NCBI GenBank assembly: GCA_022361195.1
Contig: JAKSBJ010000223.1
Coordinates: forward strand, 62,001-126,000
Length of the DNA: 64,000 nt
Origin: Flavobacteriales bacterium
Lineage (GTDB): Bacteria; Bacteroidota; Bacteroidia; Flavobacteriales_D; Crocinitomicaceae
Reading direction: 5' to 3'
Shown here piece after piece: positions 11,501 through 18,027 of the stretch. Under the pieces are notes generated by a model. The model was not told the origin of the DNA, did no database searches, and worked only from the letters and a program-made list of their open reading frames with translations. The position numbers were made by a program, and so were the translations under genes. Positions within the stretch are counted from its first letter, which is position 1, and every line of letters begins with the position of its first letter.

Positions 11501-12912
11501 AATTCACCCACCTGATAAGTTTTACCTCTATACGTATATTGGTAAGCAACTGCCAATACCTCATCTTGATTGAGCGGAGCTTTTAAGGAGATAAATCCTA
11601 ATTGGGCGTTATAGGTAAACTCTTGTTCACTTAATCTTCGGGCATTTTCTACTTTTTCATAATGTACCGACTGGTTAAATGGACCCGGAGCACCCACAAA
11701 GGTTGATAATTCTACCACTGCAGAAGAAAAACTTCTAACATCTGTTGAATTGACAATAGTTGAATAAAGTTCGTTGGCATCATTGTCCGGAATATTTCCA
11801 TTAAACATCATTGGACCACCCTCACAATATTCTGCATCATGCTCTCCCAAATCGGTAAAAGCAACAATATTTCGTGTATCCTCTACTTTGTTAATACGGT
11901 TGGTTACCCAAACTTCGATTTTGGTGATGTTAATTGGTGAACTAACAATTGGCATCGTCTGCATGGCCGAATCATAGTGCTCACGATGATAATAATTTAA
12001 GAAGTAGTGTTTATTTGCCTCATAGTTATCTGCCTTTACCTCAAAGTCTTGTACCTGGGCTCCTCCTGCTACATTAATCTCCTGACGTTTCCCTTTTTGC
12101 TGAGAGAAAATAGTTTGAGCCGTTAAACGTCCAAATTTTAAATCCGTACGGATACCAAATAAACTTTGTGATCCCTGGATTAAAGTTGTGTTCAATGGTA
12201 AACTAACATTACCTGCCTCAATTTTTTGGATAATCTCATCCTCGTAACCTGTATATTCAATTTTTACCTGATTCTGGAAATTAAAGGTGGCTTCCGTATT
12301 CTGAGCAATGGTCAACTTGAGTTTATCCCCAATTTGCCCTACCATGTTCAATTGAATTCTTTGCTGGAAATCAAAAGTTGGAACCCTTCTTTGCTTTACA
12401 GGTAAAATTGGATTATCATATCTTGAAATATTGACTCCAAATGACAATTCTGCCGATCCTTGAGGACGAATTTTAATTTCGTTTCCTCCAAAAATCATAT
12501 CAAAGGCTTTACCCTGAACCTTTAATGGTGGGATGATGTTTTTCTCTTTATCTGATGTTTCTTCAACCTTTTCTCCCCAATAGTCTTTTAAGGCCTTTTG
12601 ACGTTGGTACTCCATGTATTCTTCCAAAGTCAGGGAGGTGGGTTGACGGTACATACGATTTCCTATTTTTTGATAGATATCGTACATCCCAGTTTCCGGA
12701 TTGTAGACAATTTCTGTCTTTAAATTATCCGGATCACTTAGACTCATTGGAGAGTCCTTCTTGTTAGTATAATCGTAATAATCATGAATTGGAAAAGGCA
12801 ACTGTGTCTTAGGCGTATCCACATGATTGTACTCCAATAATTCGCCATCGCTTTTTGCGAGGGAGTGTAAGGAGAACCCCAGAAATAGTATAACAAGTAA
12901 GTTTCTTTTCAC
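5575..12912 (-). CDS. sprA: Type IX secretion translocon outer-membrane protein SprA
   Basis: Giant outer-membrane beta-barrel that forms the T9SS export pore (SprA in Flavobacterium johnsoniae, Sov in Porphyromonas). At 2445 residues it has the family's usual size. The N terminus is a signal peptide (MKRNLLVILFLGFSLHSLAK). The early part contains the conserved SPMSLSDP segment and KIRPQGSAELSFGVNISRYD. The rest is rich in aromatic amphipathic strands and ends in LRFNLAQ, a typical barrel C terminus. A Gly/Arg then Lys/Asp low-complexity stretch lies at about residues 1925-1967. It follows ruvA by 2 bases and maeB-ruvA by the same operon logic; ruvA-sprA adjacency is also known in F. johnsoniae. 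It exports the CTD-bearing proteins in this window and, in motile relatives, gliding adhesins. Confidence 0.97.
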   Translation of the reverse strand: MKRNLLVILFLGFSLHSLAKSDGELLEYNHVDTPKTQLPFPIHDYYDYTNKKDSPMSLSDPDNLKTEIVYNPETGMYDIYQKIGNRMYRQPTSLTLEEYMEYQRQKALKDYWGEKVEETSDKEKNIIPPLKVQGKAFDMIFGGNEIKIRPQGSAELSFGVNISRYDNPILPVKQRRVPTFDFQQRIQLNMVGQIGDKLKLTIAQNTEATFNFQNQVKIEYTGYEDEIIQKIEAGNVSLPLNTTLIQGSQSLFGIRTDLKFGRLTAQTIFSQQKGKRQEINVAGGAQVQDFEVKADNYEANKHYFLNYYHREHYDSAMQTMPIVSSPINITKIEVWVTNRINKVEDTRNIVAFTDLGEHDAEYCEGGPMMFNGNIPDNDANELYSTIVNSTDVRSFSSAVVELSTFVGAPGPFNQSVHYEKVENARRLSEQEFTYNAQLGFISLKAPLNQDEVLAVAYQYTYRGKTYQVGEFSTDVPVEEGSKTALILKLLKPTVVNPQNKTWDLMMKNVYSIGAYQVSASDFIFDLWYNNPQTSVNINYLPYDGVDDKLLMQQLELDRLNLNQQLQADARFDFVPITYDGNKAINGGTIDPRTGRVYFTTIEPFGKTLKQKLSSESSLAPNQVDAITYQELYDSTKTAAQQIPGKNRFTLKGSYKSSVSSEISLNSLNIPEGSVTVTAGGVKLTENVDYTVDYNLGRVKILNQGILESGTPIKVQLESNSLFGFQSKSLVGAHFNYEFNKDFNWGATVMNLTEKPLTQKVNVGDEPISNTVLGTDISYRTEVPFLTKMVDFLPIISTKEKSTINAYGEFAYLIPRTQRAISREGISYIDGFEGSQTAIDIKTFGTWKLASVPQGQPDLIPEGDSKIGLYSGFNRAQLAWYVIDATVFYNTQGSNIIPDHIKNNTEILEDSRMHSISQTQLFPQNQPPAGTLNNIPVLDLAYYPNERGPYNFDTTAAYIEPDGTFNNPEDRWAGVMRSLTTTNFETANIQFIQFWMLDPFNDDATDSGAVNMGGGDLYFNLGNVSEDILPDSRKSFENGLPASQTFDPNSYDTTTWSVVSNQQIIVNAFDNNSSSRQFQDVGLDGMNDDAEASKFSDFINWVNASSLTPAAKAALLNDPSSDNYNYYLDDDYDSEEFDILRRYKYYNGTDGNSPTSEMADTMNNDGYPTQAITTPDIEDLNLDNNLSETESYFQYSVSLRPSDMVVGQNYITNEQVVEVNDDGKTERWYQFKIPIETPDRAVNGISDFRSIRFMRMFVKGFDHPVVLRFARLELIRGEWRKYLDNLNEPGEFIPDDPNSTEFNLAAVNLEENEQKEPVGYMIPPGIVREQDNGSINLRQLNEQSLSLEICGLKDGEARASYKNVSFDIRSYRKLKMFVHGEARGAIESDLQDDQLTVFIRLGTDFVDNYYEFEVPLKLTPWNTPAQVGNDYIIWPEENNIEIVFEELLDLKIERNKNNVSTTTEYVDVVVGEDGISRRIKIKGNPNLQGMKVIMLGVRNPGKDTNHPWMHAEDGQEKCAEVWMNELRLTDFDQRGGWASTARVSMQLADFANVNVAGNYSTPGWGSIEKKVSERQRDTQKSFDLSSNVELGQFFGRKMNLQVPFYFGYSAAAIDPQFDLLAPDVPLKEYDVETRQERVKLSRDVTIRKSYNFTNVRRERPVGKEIRPWNIENWSATYSYKELYRRDINTEHDITKTYRGGLTYNYSGKPLLVEPFKKVKFFRKSKWFRLIRDVNFYLGPKALGFNTELQRLYNERQNRNALDTNFIFQPTYLKNFTWVRNYDFKYDLTKNFKFTFGASNNAIILEPAGIIDRNAEEGTTAYDNYQEFKNYVGSAFRPFDGDSIKFGGYTMNYAHNYNLTYKVPLDKLPLTDWLSANVKLRSSYDWQREPLALPDYGHTIQNSRNFSVNGQANFRNLYNKVGWFKRINGGRGGRGGRSTKSTSSRGNQTDSKDKDKDKKNKDKKDKKKEEIHPVFKTIGRLIMTVQNASFTYTETDGMRLPGFDQETSLFGMNNFGAPSFRFVAGQQNYDLLGRPTNAWGPDGEFAPYAANNGWLVQFPELNLEHTVSHTQSINGRLSLEPFKDLKINLTADRKFTNNENSFYRYNDTLINADGTVGNWEYQNRVNNGSISFTTITWKTAFTRLDSTYVSDIFNQMREYRKDVSAQLGQEAGTELNAATGYYDGFGDNQQDVLIGSFMAAYTGRGTGNKFFDLFSAIPLPNWDIRYDGLSKFEFMKKHVRNFTISHAYRSNVTVGNFQTNLAAFDESGNQQLDASNNYIPGRQINNVTISEQFAPFLGMDATWVVGQNGLVTKFEYKRDRSVALNISNLQVMEMRGREWVIGSGYKFSKVRLPFQFLGKKPESDLTLRFDLSIRNNIALARNILENTSQPSSGQKMYSVKFRADYNITEALNVALYFERVANTPVLTNAYPTANTKAGISLRFNLAQ

Positions 12913-12914
12913 AA

Positions 12915-13490
12915 CTACAGCACCTTTAGTGCTTCTTTAATAATATCTTCTACGGTTTGATCTTCTGTTATTACTTTCGCTATCACTTTCTCCACTCGTT
13001 TTTTATCAAATCCCAAAGATAACAAAGCAGTTAACGCATCATTTTGATTTGTATTGTCTGTAACAAAGATATTTTCCGTAGTAAAGTCAGATTTCACAAC
13101 CTTGTCCTTCAAATCAATAATCACTCTTTGAGCCGTTTTGGCTCCAATTCCTTTTATACTCTGAATAACAGCCACCTCTTCGTTCACAATTGCCGATGCA
13201 ATTTCATCTGATGTCATCGCCGACAACATCAAAATTGCCGTATTCGCTCCAATCCCAGAAACCGAAATCAGATGATTAAACATTTCTCTCTCTTTCAGAG
13301 AATAAAATCCATATAGTGTATGTGCATCCTCACGAACTTGTAACTGGGTAAATATTTTGATATTCTCATCATCTCCCAGTTTTGAAAAAGTATTGAGGCT
13401 AATTTTTACAAAGTAACCAACACCTGCACACTCCACAATTACACTTGTGGGAGTCTTTTCAACCAAACGTCCGTTTAAATGCGCTATCAT
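12915..13490 (-). CDS. ruvA: Holliday junction branch migration protein RuvA
   Basis: DNA-junction-binding subunit of RuvAB, which with the RuvB helicase drives branch migration during recombinational repair. The 191 residues show the three RuvA domains: an N-terminal OB fold (MIAHLNGRLVEKTPTSVIVE; VREDAHTLYGF), the tandem helix-hairpin-helix region (LISVSGIGANTAILML and IQSIKGIGAKTAQRVIIDLK) and a C-terminal three-helix domain (DALTALLSLGFDKKRVEKVI) that contacts RuvB. It starts 4 bases after the malic enzyme stop and ends 2 bases before sprA. Its partner ruvB lies apart at 25753-26775, so the two are not co-transcribed here. Confidence 0.97.
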   Translation of the reverse strand: MIAHLNGRLVEKTPTSVIVECAGVGYFVKISLNTFSKLGDDENIKIFTQLQVREDAHTLYGFYSLKEREMFNHLISVSGIGANTAILMLSAMTSDEIASAIVNEEVAVIQSIKGIGAKTAQRVIIDLKDKVVKSDFTTENIFVTDNTNQNDALTALLSLGFDKKRVEKVIAKVITEDQTVEDIIKEALKVL

Positions 13491-13494
13491 AGTT

Positions 13495-15765
13495 TTATTT
13501 TGTTTGTGCGTCCAGTACCGCCACTTTAATCATGTTTAAAATTTCCCTTACCGAACTTCCTAATTGCAAGACATGAATAGACTTCTTGATTCCAAGCAAA
13601 ATTGGCCCAATAGCCTCCACATCATCTCCCATTTCCTGCATTAACTTATAAGCAATGTTTCCTGAAGAAAGATTTGGGAAGATTAAGGTATTTACCTCTT
13701 TATTTGCCAAGGTTGAGAAAGGGAATTTTTCCATCATCAACTCGCCATTCAAAGCAAAGTTCGCCTGGATTTCACCATCAACCGTTAAGTTAGGATAACG
13801 TTCTCTAATGATTTCCAATGCCTTTTGCATTTTTCTTGCATCTGCCCCTTCGGACGAACCAAAGTTTGAATACGATAATAATGCAATTCGCGGATGCACT
13901 TTCAAGCGACGAGCCTTCTTTGCAACCAAATTGGTGATTTCTGCAATCTCCTCAGCAGTTGGGTCAAAATTAACCGTTGTATCAGCAAAGAAGATAGGAC
14001 CCCGTTTGGTAATCAAAATATACATCCCAGCTACCTTGTCTACTCCTTCTTGCTTTCCAACAATTTGCAAAGCTGGTTTAATTACATCCACATATTTACG
14101 CGTAATTCCAGAAATTAAAGCATCTGCCTCTCCGGTTTCCACCATCATGGAACCAAAGTAATTTCTTTCCCGCATTATCTTAACAGATTCAAAAAGAGTG
14201 AATCCTTTTCTTTTTCGTTTTTCAAAATAGAGTTTACCGTACTCTTCGCATTTTGCTTTTTGCGATTCGTCTTTTGGATCAACAATGGTCATATTACCAT
14301 TAAACTCCAGACCATTTTCCTCAATCAACTCTAATATCTTTTCTCTTCTACCTAATAGTACGGGTTGAGCAAAACCTTCGTCAGCTGCAATTTCAGCAGC
14401 TTTCAAAATTCTGAAATTGTCCGCCTCAGCAAAAACAACCCGCTTTGGATTCTTCACCACTTTCTCGGTTAAATCCCGAACAAGTTTATTATCCAAGCCC
14501 AATCGTTTTCTCAAAATGGTATCGTACTCATCCCAGTCTTCAATGTGATGTTGAGCAACTCCCGAATCCATAGCGGCTTTTGCCACAGCTGGAGAAACGG
14601 TTGTAATTAATCTTGAATCCAAAGGCTTTGGAATAATTTGCTCACGACCAAAAGAGATGTTCTTTTCACCATAAGCTTCTATCACATCCTCTGGAACAGC
14701 TTCTTTAGCCAACTTAGCAATAGCTTTCACCGCCGCGAGCTTCATTTCTTCATTGATGCAAGTTGCACGAACATCTAAAGCTCCGCGGAAAATGAATGGG
14801 AATCCCAATACATTATTTACCTGATTAGGATGATCTGATCGGCCAGTAGCCATAATTATATCCTCTCTTACTGAAGTCGCCTCTTCGTAAGAAATTTCCG
14901 GTTCAGGATTTGCCAATGCAAAAACAATTGGATTTTTGGCCATGGATTTTACCATTTCCTTTGAAACTAACCCTCCTTTTGACAATCCCAAAAACACATC
15001 TGAATCTTTCATCACTTCAGCCAAATCAGCTGTTTCATCATGAACAGCAAATTGTGACTTATGCGCGTCTATATCGGTTCGTTTTGTCGTGAGTAAACCT
15101 TTACTATCGAACATATAAATGTTCTTCTTTTTAGCTCCTAATGCTAAATAAAGGTTTGCACACGAAAATGCTGCGGCACCTGCTCCAACAACAACAACTT
15201 TTATGTCTTCAATTTTTTTCTCAGCAATTTCCAATGCATTTAAAAGAGCTGCTGAAGAAATGATAGCCGTTCCATGCTGATCATCATGCATGATCGGAAT
15301 ATTCAGTTCTTCTTTTAGTCTTCTTTCAATTTCAAATGCTTCGGGTGCTTTAATATCTTCAAGGTTAATTCCACCAAAAGTGGGTGAAATAGCCTTTACA
15401 GTTTCAATAAACTTATCAGGGTCAGATGCATCTACTTCAATGTCAAAAACATCGATATCAGCAAAGATCTTAAAGAGCAGTCCTTTTCCCTCCATCACAG
15501 GCTTAGAAGCCATGGGGCCAATATTCCCTAGTCCCAATACTGCAGTTCCGTTTGAGATAACAGCTACTAAATTTCCTTTAGAGGTATATTTATAGACATC
15601 CGACGGGTTTTCAGCAATTTCGATACAAGGGTCGGCAACTCCTGGAGAATAGGCAAGGGACAAATCCCGCTGCGAGCTATAAGGCTTAGTAGGTTGTATT
15701 TCAATCTTCCCCGGCCTTCCGCTTGAATGATAGTCCAATGCATCTTTTTTTCTGATCTTTCCCAT
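13495..15765 (-). CDS. maeB: NADP-dependent malic enzyme with phosphotransacetylase-like C-terminal domain
   Basis: Oxidative decarboxylation of malate to pyruvate with NADPH production, in the cytoplasm. The first about 410 residues are the malic enzyme: SLAYSPGVADPC near the substrate site, the metal and lysine region ending in MHDDQHGTAI, and the nucleotide fold VVVGAGAAAFSCANLYLALGA. Residues about 430-756 form a phosphate acetyl/butyryltransferase-like domain (RVVFAEADNFRILKAAEIA to the C terminus), which in MaeB proteins is regulatory (acetyl-CoA sensing) and not catalytic. The length of 756 is typical of this fused form. It is the first gene of the maeB-ruvA-sprA-GNAT run. The 100-base spacer to the divergent sirtuin holds TATCTTTA on the minus strand, a weak promoter candidate. 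Confidence 0.94.
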   Translation of the reverse strand: MGKIRKKDALDYHSSGRPGKIEIQPTKPYSSQRDLSLAYSPGVADPCIEIAENPSDVYKYTSKGNLVAVISNGTAVLGLGNIGPMASKPVMEGKGLLFKIFADIDVFDIEVDASDPDKFIETVKAISPTFGGINLEDIKAPEAFEIERRLKEELNIPIMHDDQHGTAIISSAALLNALEIAEKKIEDIKVVVVGAGAAAFSCANLYLALGAKKKNIYMFDSKGLLTTKRTDIDAHKSQFAVHDETADLAEVMKDSDVFLGLSKGGLVSKEMVKSMAKNPIVFALANPEPEISYEEATSVREDIIMATGRSDHPNQVNNVLGFPFIFRGALDVRATCINEEMKLAAVKAIAKLAKEAVPEDVIEAYGEKNISFGREQIIPKPLDSRLITTVSPAVAKAAMDSGVAQHHIEDWDEYDTILRKRLGLDNKLVRDLTEKVVKNPKRVVFAEADNFRILKAAEIAADEGFAQPVLLGRREKILELIEENGLEFNGNMTIVDPKDESQKAKCEEYGKLYFEKRKRKGFTLFESVKIMRERNYFGSMMVETGEADALISGITRKYVDVIKPALQIVGKQEGVDKVAGMYILITKRGPIFFADTTVNFDPTAEEIAEITNLVAKKARRLKVHPRIALLSYSNFGSSEGADARKMQKALEIIRERYPNLTVDGEIQANFALNGELMMEKFPFSTLANKEVNTLIFPNLSSGNIAYKLMQEMGDDVEAIGPILLGIKKSIHVLQLGSSVREILNMIKVAVLDAQTK

Positions 15766-15865
15766 GTAGAGTTCCCCTTTAATTAAGCGGCTAAAGATAA
15801 AAAATTTAAAGCAACACAGGAGAATTAATTATTTCATTAATTTTAGAACAACATCATAATTAAAG

Positions 15866-16573
15866 GTGAAAAGAAAAAAGTCCAAAATAGTTGTTTTAAG
15901 CGGAGCTGGAATAAGTGCCGAAAGTGGGCTGGGAACATTCAGGGATAAAGGTGGTTTATGGGATAAGCATGACATTAATGATGTAGCTACCCCAGAGGCC
16001 TGGCGTAAAAACCCCGAACTGGTTTTAGAATTTTACAATATGCGTCGTGAATTGGTTTTGGAAGCAAAACCTAATCAGGCTCATTCTGCTTTGGTTCGAT
16101 TAGAACGCTATTTTGATGTTCAAATTATCACACAAAACATTGACGACCTACATGAACGTGCAGGGTCAAAGAACATTCTTCATTTGCATGGAGAAATTCT
16201 TTTTGCTCAGAGTATTTTAAACACGGAAAAGGTCTATCCTGTAAAGGGGAGTAGAATTGAATTGGGTGATTTAGCACCAGATGGTGGCCAATTGCGTCCT
16301 CACGTGGTTTGGTTTGGCGAGGCTGTTCCTAAGATGATTGATGCGGAACAAATCATGAAAGAGGCTGATATTTTAATTGTGGTTGGTACTTCTCTCAATG
16401 TCTATCCAGCAGCCAACCTTGTTTACGCTTGTCCTCCTCATGCTGAAAAATACATTGTGGATTTGAATGAACTTTCTACTGCTAAGCAAAAAAATCTTCA
16501 TCACCTTAAAGGAAAAGCCTCCGAGAAACTACCTGAGTTAGTAGACCAACTAATCCAGGAATCTAAGAATTGA
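15866..16573 (+). CDS. cobB: NAD-dependent protein deacylase, sirtuin class III
   Basis: Removes acyl groups from lysines using NAD. The Rossmann-type motif GAGISAESGLGTFRD (13-27), QNID (90-93) and the catalytic His in HLHGE (H108) are present. Y57 and R60 (FYNMRR) form the YxxR acidic-acyl pocket seen in class III sirtuins such as SIRT5 and E. coli CobB, suggesting desuccinylase/demalonylase activity (inference). The small zinc-ribbon region after HLHGE has no cysteines at all; the only Cys is in VYACPP near the C terminus. The start is GTG at 15866, since no ATG precedes the NAD motif. It is transcribed divergently from maeB. Confidence 0.9.
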   Translation: MKRKKSKIVVLSGAGISAESGLGTFRDKGGLWDKHDINDVATPEAWRKNPELVLEFYNMRRELVLEAKPNQAHSALVRLERYFDVQIITQNIDDLHERAGSKNILHLHGEILFAQSILNTEKVYPVKGSRIELGDLAPDGGQLRPHVVWFGEAVPKMIDAEQIMKEADILIVVGTSLNVYPAANLVYACPPHAEKYIVDLNELSTAKQKNLHHLKGKASEKLPELVDQLIQESKN

Positions 16574-16768
16574 TTATAAAAAAGATCTGTTCACCAATTC
16601 AAAAACTGTATTCTGTTATAGTCAACCTTCAACTTTTGAGATCATCTCATCTCAATCTTTTCATCTCCTTATTCGACTGCAGAAGAAAAATATAGGTTTT
16701 CAATAGTCAATCTGTTTTTGGATGAATAAAAATTATACAAAGACGATTTCTGAACATCAATGCACAAA

Positions 16769-16797
16769 AAAACCGGCCTCCAAAGAAGACCGGTTTT
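16769..16797 (-). terminator. Intrinsic terminator of the T9SS cargo gene
   Basis: AAAACCGG at 16769-16776 pairs with CCGGTTTT at 16790-16797. On the minus strand a run of seven T follows, so it ends the gene at 16821-17552. It could also serve the convergent sirtuin gene, although the plus-strand T run is only four bases. Confidence 0.8.
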
Positions 16798-16820
16798 CAA
16801 TATTATTTTGTGGTAAAAAC

Positions 16821-17552
16821 TTACTTTCTAACCACTACTTTTTTCGTTTCGATTACATCTTGATTTTTATAAATCGAGTAGAAGTAAACTCCATTTACTA
16901 GAGAAGAAACATCTAATTTATTTGTTCCCTCAGTTAAAGTAACATCCATTACTTTTTCTCCAACAATGTTGTACAATGCAACAGTGTAGTTGTCACCTTG
17001 TGCATTATTTGACATTTGGATATTGAAAACGTCCGACGTAGGATTTGGATAGCTGTTAAACTCTGCATTTTCTGTTTGGTCAATACCAACAGTTGATGTA
17101 AAACGAACATCAACAGAATCTAATAAATTATCAGAGTTATCGATAATGTAGTAACGATACATTGCCACACCAACATTTCCGTTAGCTACGTGGTATACTG
17201 ATAATAAACCATCATCTCCTGGTTCCCATACATATTCATCCGGAGTAGTCCACGGATCGTTAGGACCAACAGTACTTGATGGATAACAGATTCCTGAAAC
17301 CAAATCTTTTCCCCAACATAAATAATCGGTAGCTCCGTCAACAGTTTGTAATTTAACTCGTGTACATCTTAATGTTAAGGCAGCATCACCTTCATTAATC
17401 ACATCAAAGTTTTCATGAATTGATTCTCCTCCTGCTAAGTCAACGATTGTTCCTGAAACATCCGTTGCTTCATCCTCAATGTAGATTCCTATTTGGGCAC
17501 TTGCCACAGAAGCAAGTCCAATTGTAAATAATAATGTAAAAATTTTCTTCAT
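16821..17552 (-). CDS. Secreted protein with T9SS type A sorting domain
   Basis: Small exported protein of 243 residues with unknown function. A signal peptide (MKKIFTLLFTIGLASVASAQ) is followed by a beta-rich domain of about 130 residues with no family I recognise, including ESIHENFDVINEGDAALTLRC, which resembles the DUF4625/CARDB-like 'extra-cytoplasmic Ig' style only loosely. The last about 75 residues are a T9SS type A sorting domain: NSYPNPTSDVFNIQ, YTVALYNIVGEKVMDV, SSLVNGVYFYSIYKNQDVIETKKVVVRK. It should therefore be exported by SprA and fixed to or released from the surface. It has its own promoter and terminator, so it is a single-gene unit. Confidence 0.88.
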   Translation of the reverse strand: MKKIFTLLFTIGLASVASAQIGIYIEDEATDVSGTIVDLAGGESIHENFDVINEGDAALTLRCTRVKLQTVDGATDYLCWGKDLVSGICYPSSTVGPNDPWTTPDEYVWEPGDDGLLSVYHVANGNVGVAMYRYYIIDNSDNLLDSVDVRFTSTVGIDQTENAEFNSYPNPTSDVFNIQMSNNAQGDNYTVALYNIVGEKVMDVTLTEGTNKLDVSSLVNGVYFYSIYKNQDVIETKKVVVRK

Positions 17553-17581
17553 CCTATCTTATTTTCGTCACGTTATACTTA

Positions 17582-17614
17582 CAAATATACAAAAAAGGAG
17601 TGGTCGATCGTAAA
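17582..17614 (-). promoter_or_regulatory. Promoter of the 16821-17552 gene
   Basis: On the minus strand TATATTTG (17582-17589) matches the TAnnTTTG box exactly. TTTAC at 17610-17614, with a 20-base spacer, is a partial -33 element. The predicted transcript start is about 24 bases before the ATG. Confidence 0.5.
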
Positions 17615-17979
17615 CAAACTGTTACAAAGGTGCCTTCTTAACATTAATTTAGGATTTCAATATTATTTATCAGATTTCCTGAATTGCTTAGACATGTACA
17701 AAATTCAATCTAAACTCACCTTTAATCTATCTGAAAAATAGATTTTTTACAACAGCCTAAAAAACAAACAAATAAATAGGTTCGTTTTTTGGAAAAATCG
17801 ATTCAAAAACGCAAAAAAAGCAACTATTAACACTTTTTATTGATTTTTAACACACTTATGATGGACAGCTTTTTTATCGACTCAATTACTTGACAATCAG
17901 ATTTTTAAATCTGTAAGCTGGTTTTTTTAGCCTTATTAGGATTTCAAGAACACATGCATTTCAATTCTTAATAAATCAC

Positions 17980-17998
17980 TAAATTTGTCTTACATTTG
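17980..17998 (+). promoter_or_regulatory. Tandem -7 boxes before the anchor-J/Omp28 gene
   Basis: TAAATTTG (17980-17987) and TACATTTG (17991-17998) both match TAnnTTTG and lie 11 bases apart, 30-48 bases before the ATG. Neither has a clean TTTG 19-21 bases upstream, so which one is used is uncertain. Confidence 0.4.
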
Positions 17999-18027
17999 GT
18001 ATCAACCTTAAAAAAAGAATTTTAATT

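Larger units (their letters stand above)
17553..18027. other. 475-base divergent intergenic region
   Basis: No coding potential or RNA gene is seen. It is A/T-rich and carries the minus-strand promoter at 17582-17614, an A/T-rich hairpin at 17724-17744 (AATCTAT / ATAGATT followed by T), a 16-base palindrome at 17898-17913 (CAGATTT TT AAATCTG) and two -7-like boxes for the plus-strand gene at 17980-17998. Its length suggests regulation of the strongly biased gene at 18028. Confidence 0.4.

Noticed and set aside
13808-14161. 117-residue plus-strand reading frame inside maeB
   Set aside because: Lies fully antisense to the well-conserved phosphotransacetylase-like domain.
17724-17744. A/T-rich hairpin followed by T as a terminator
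   Set aside because: The stem has only one or two G/C pairs, and no gene lies just upstream on the plus strand.
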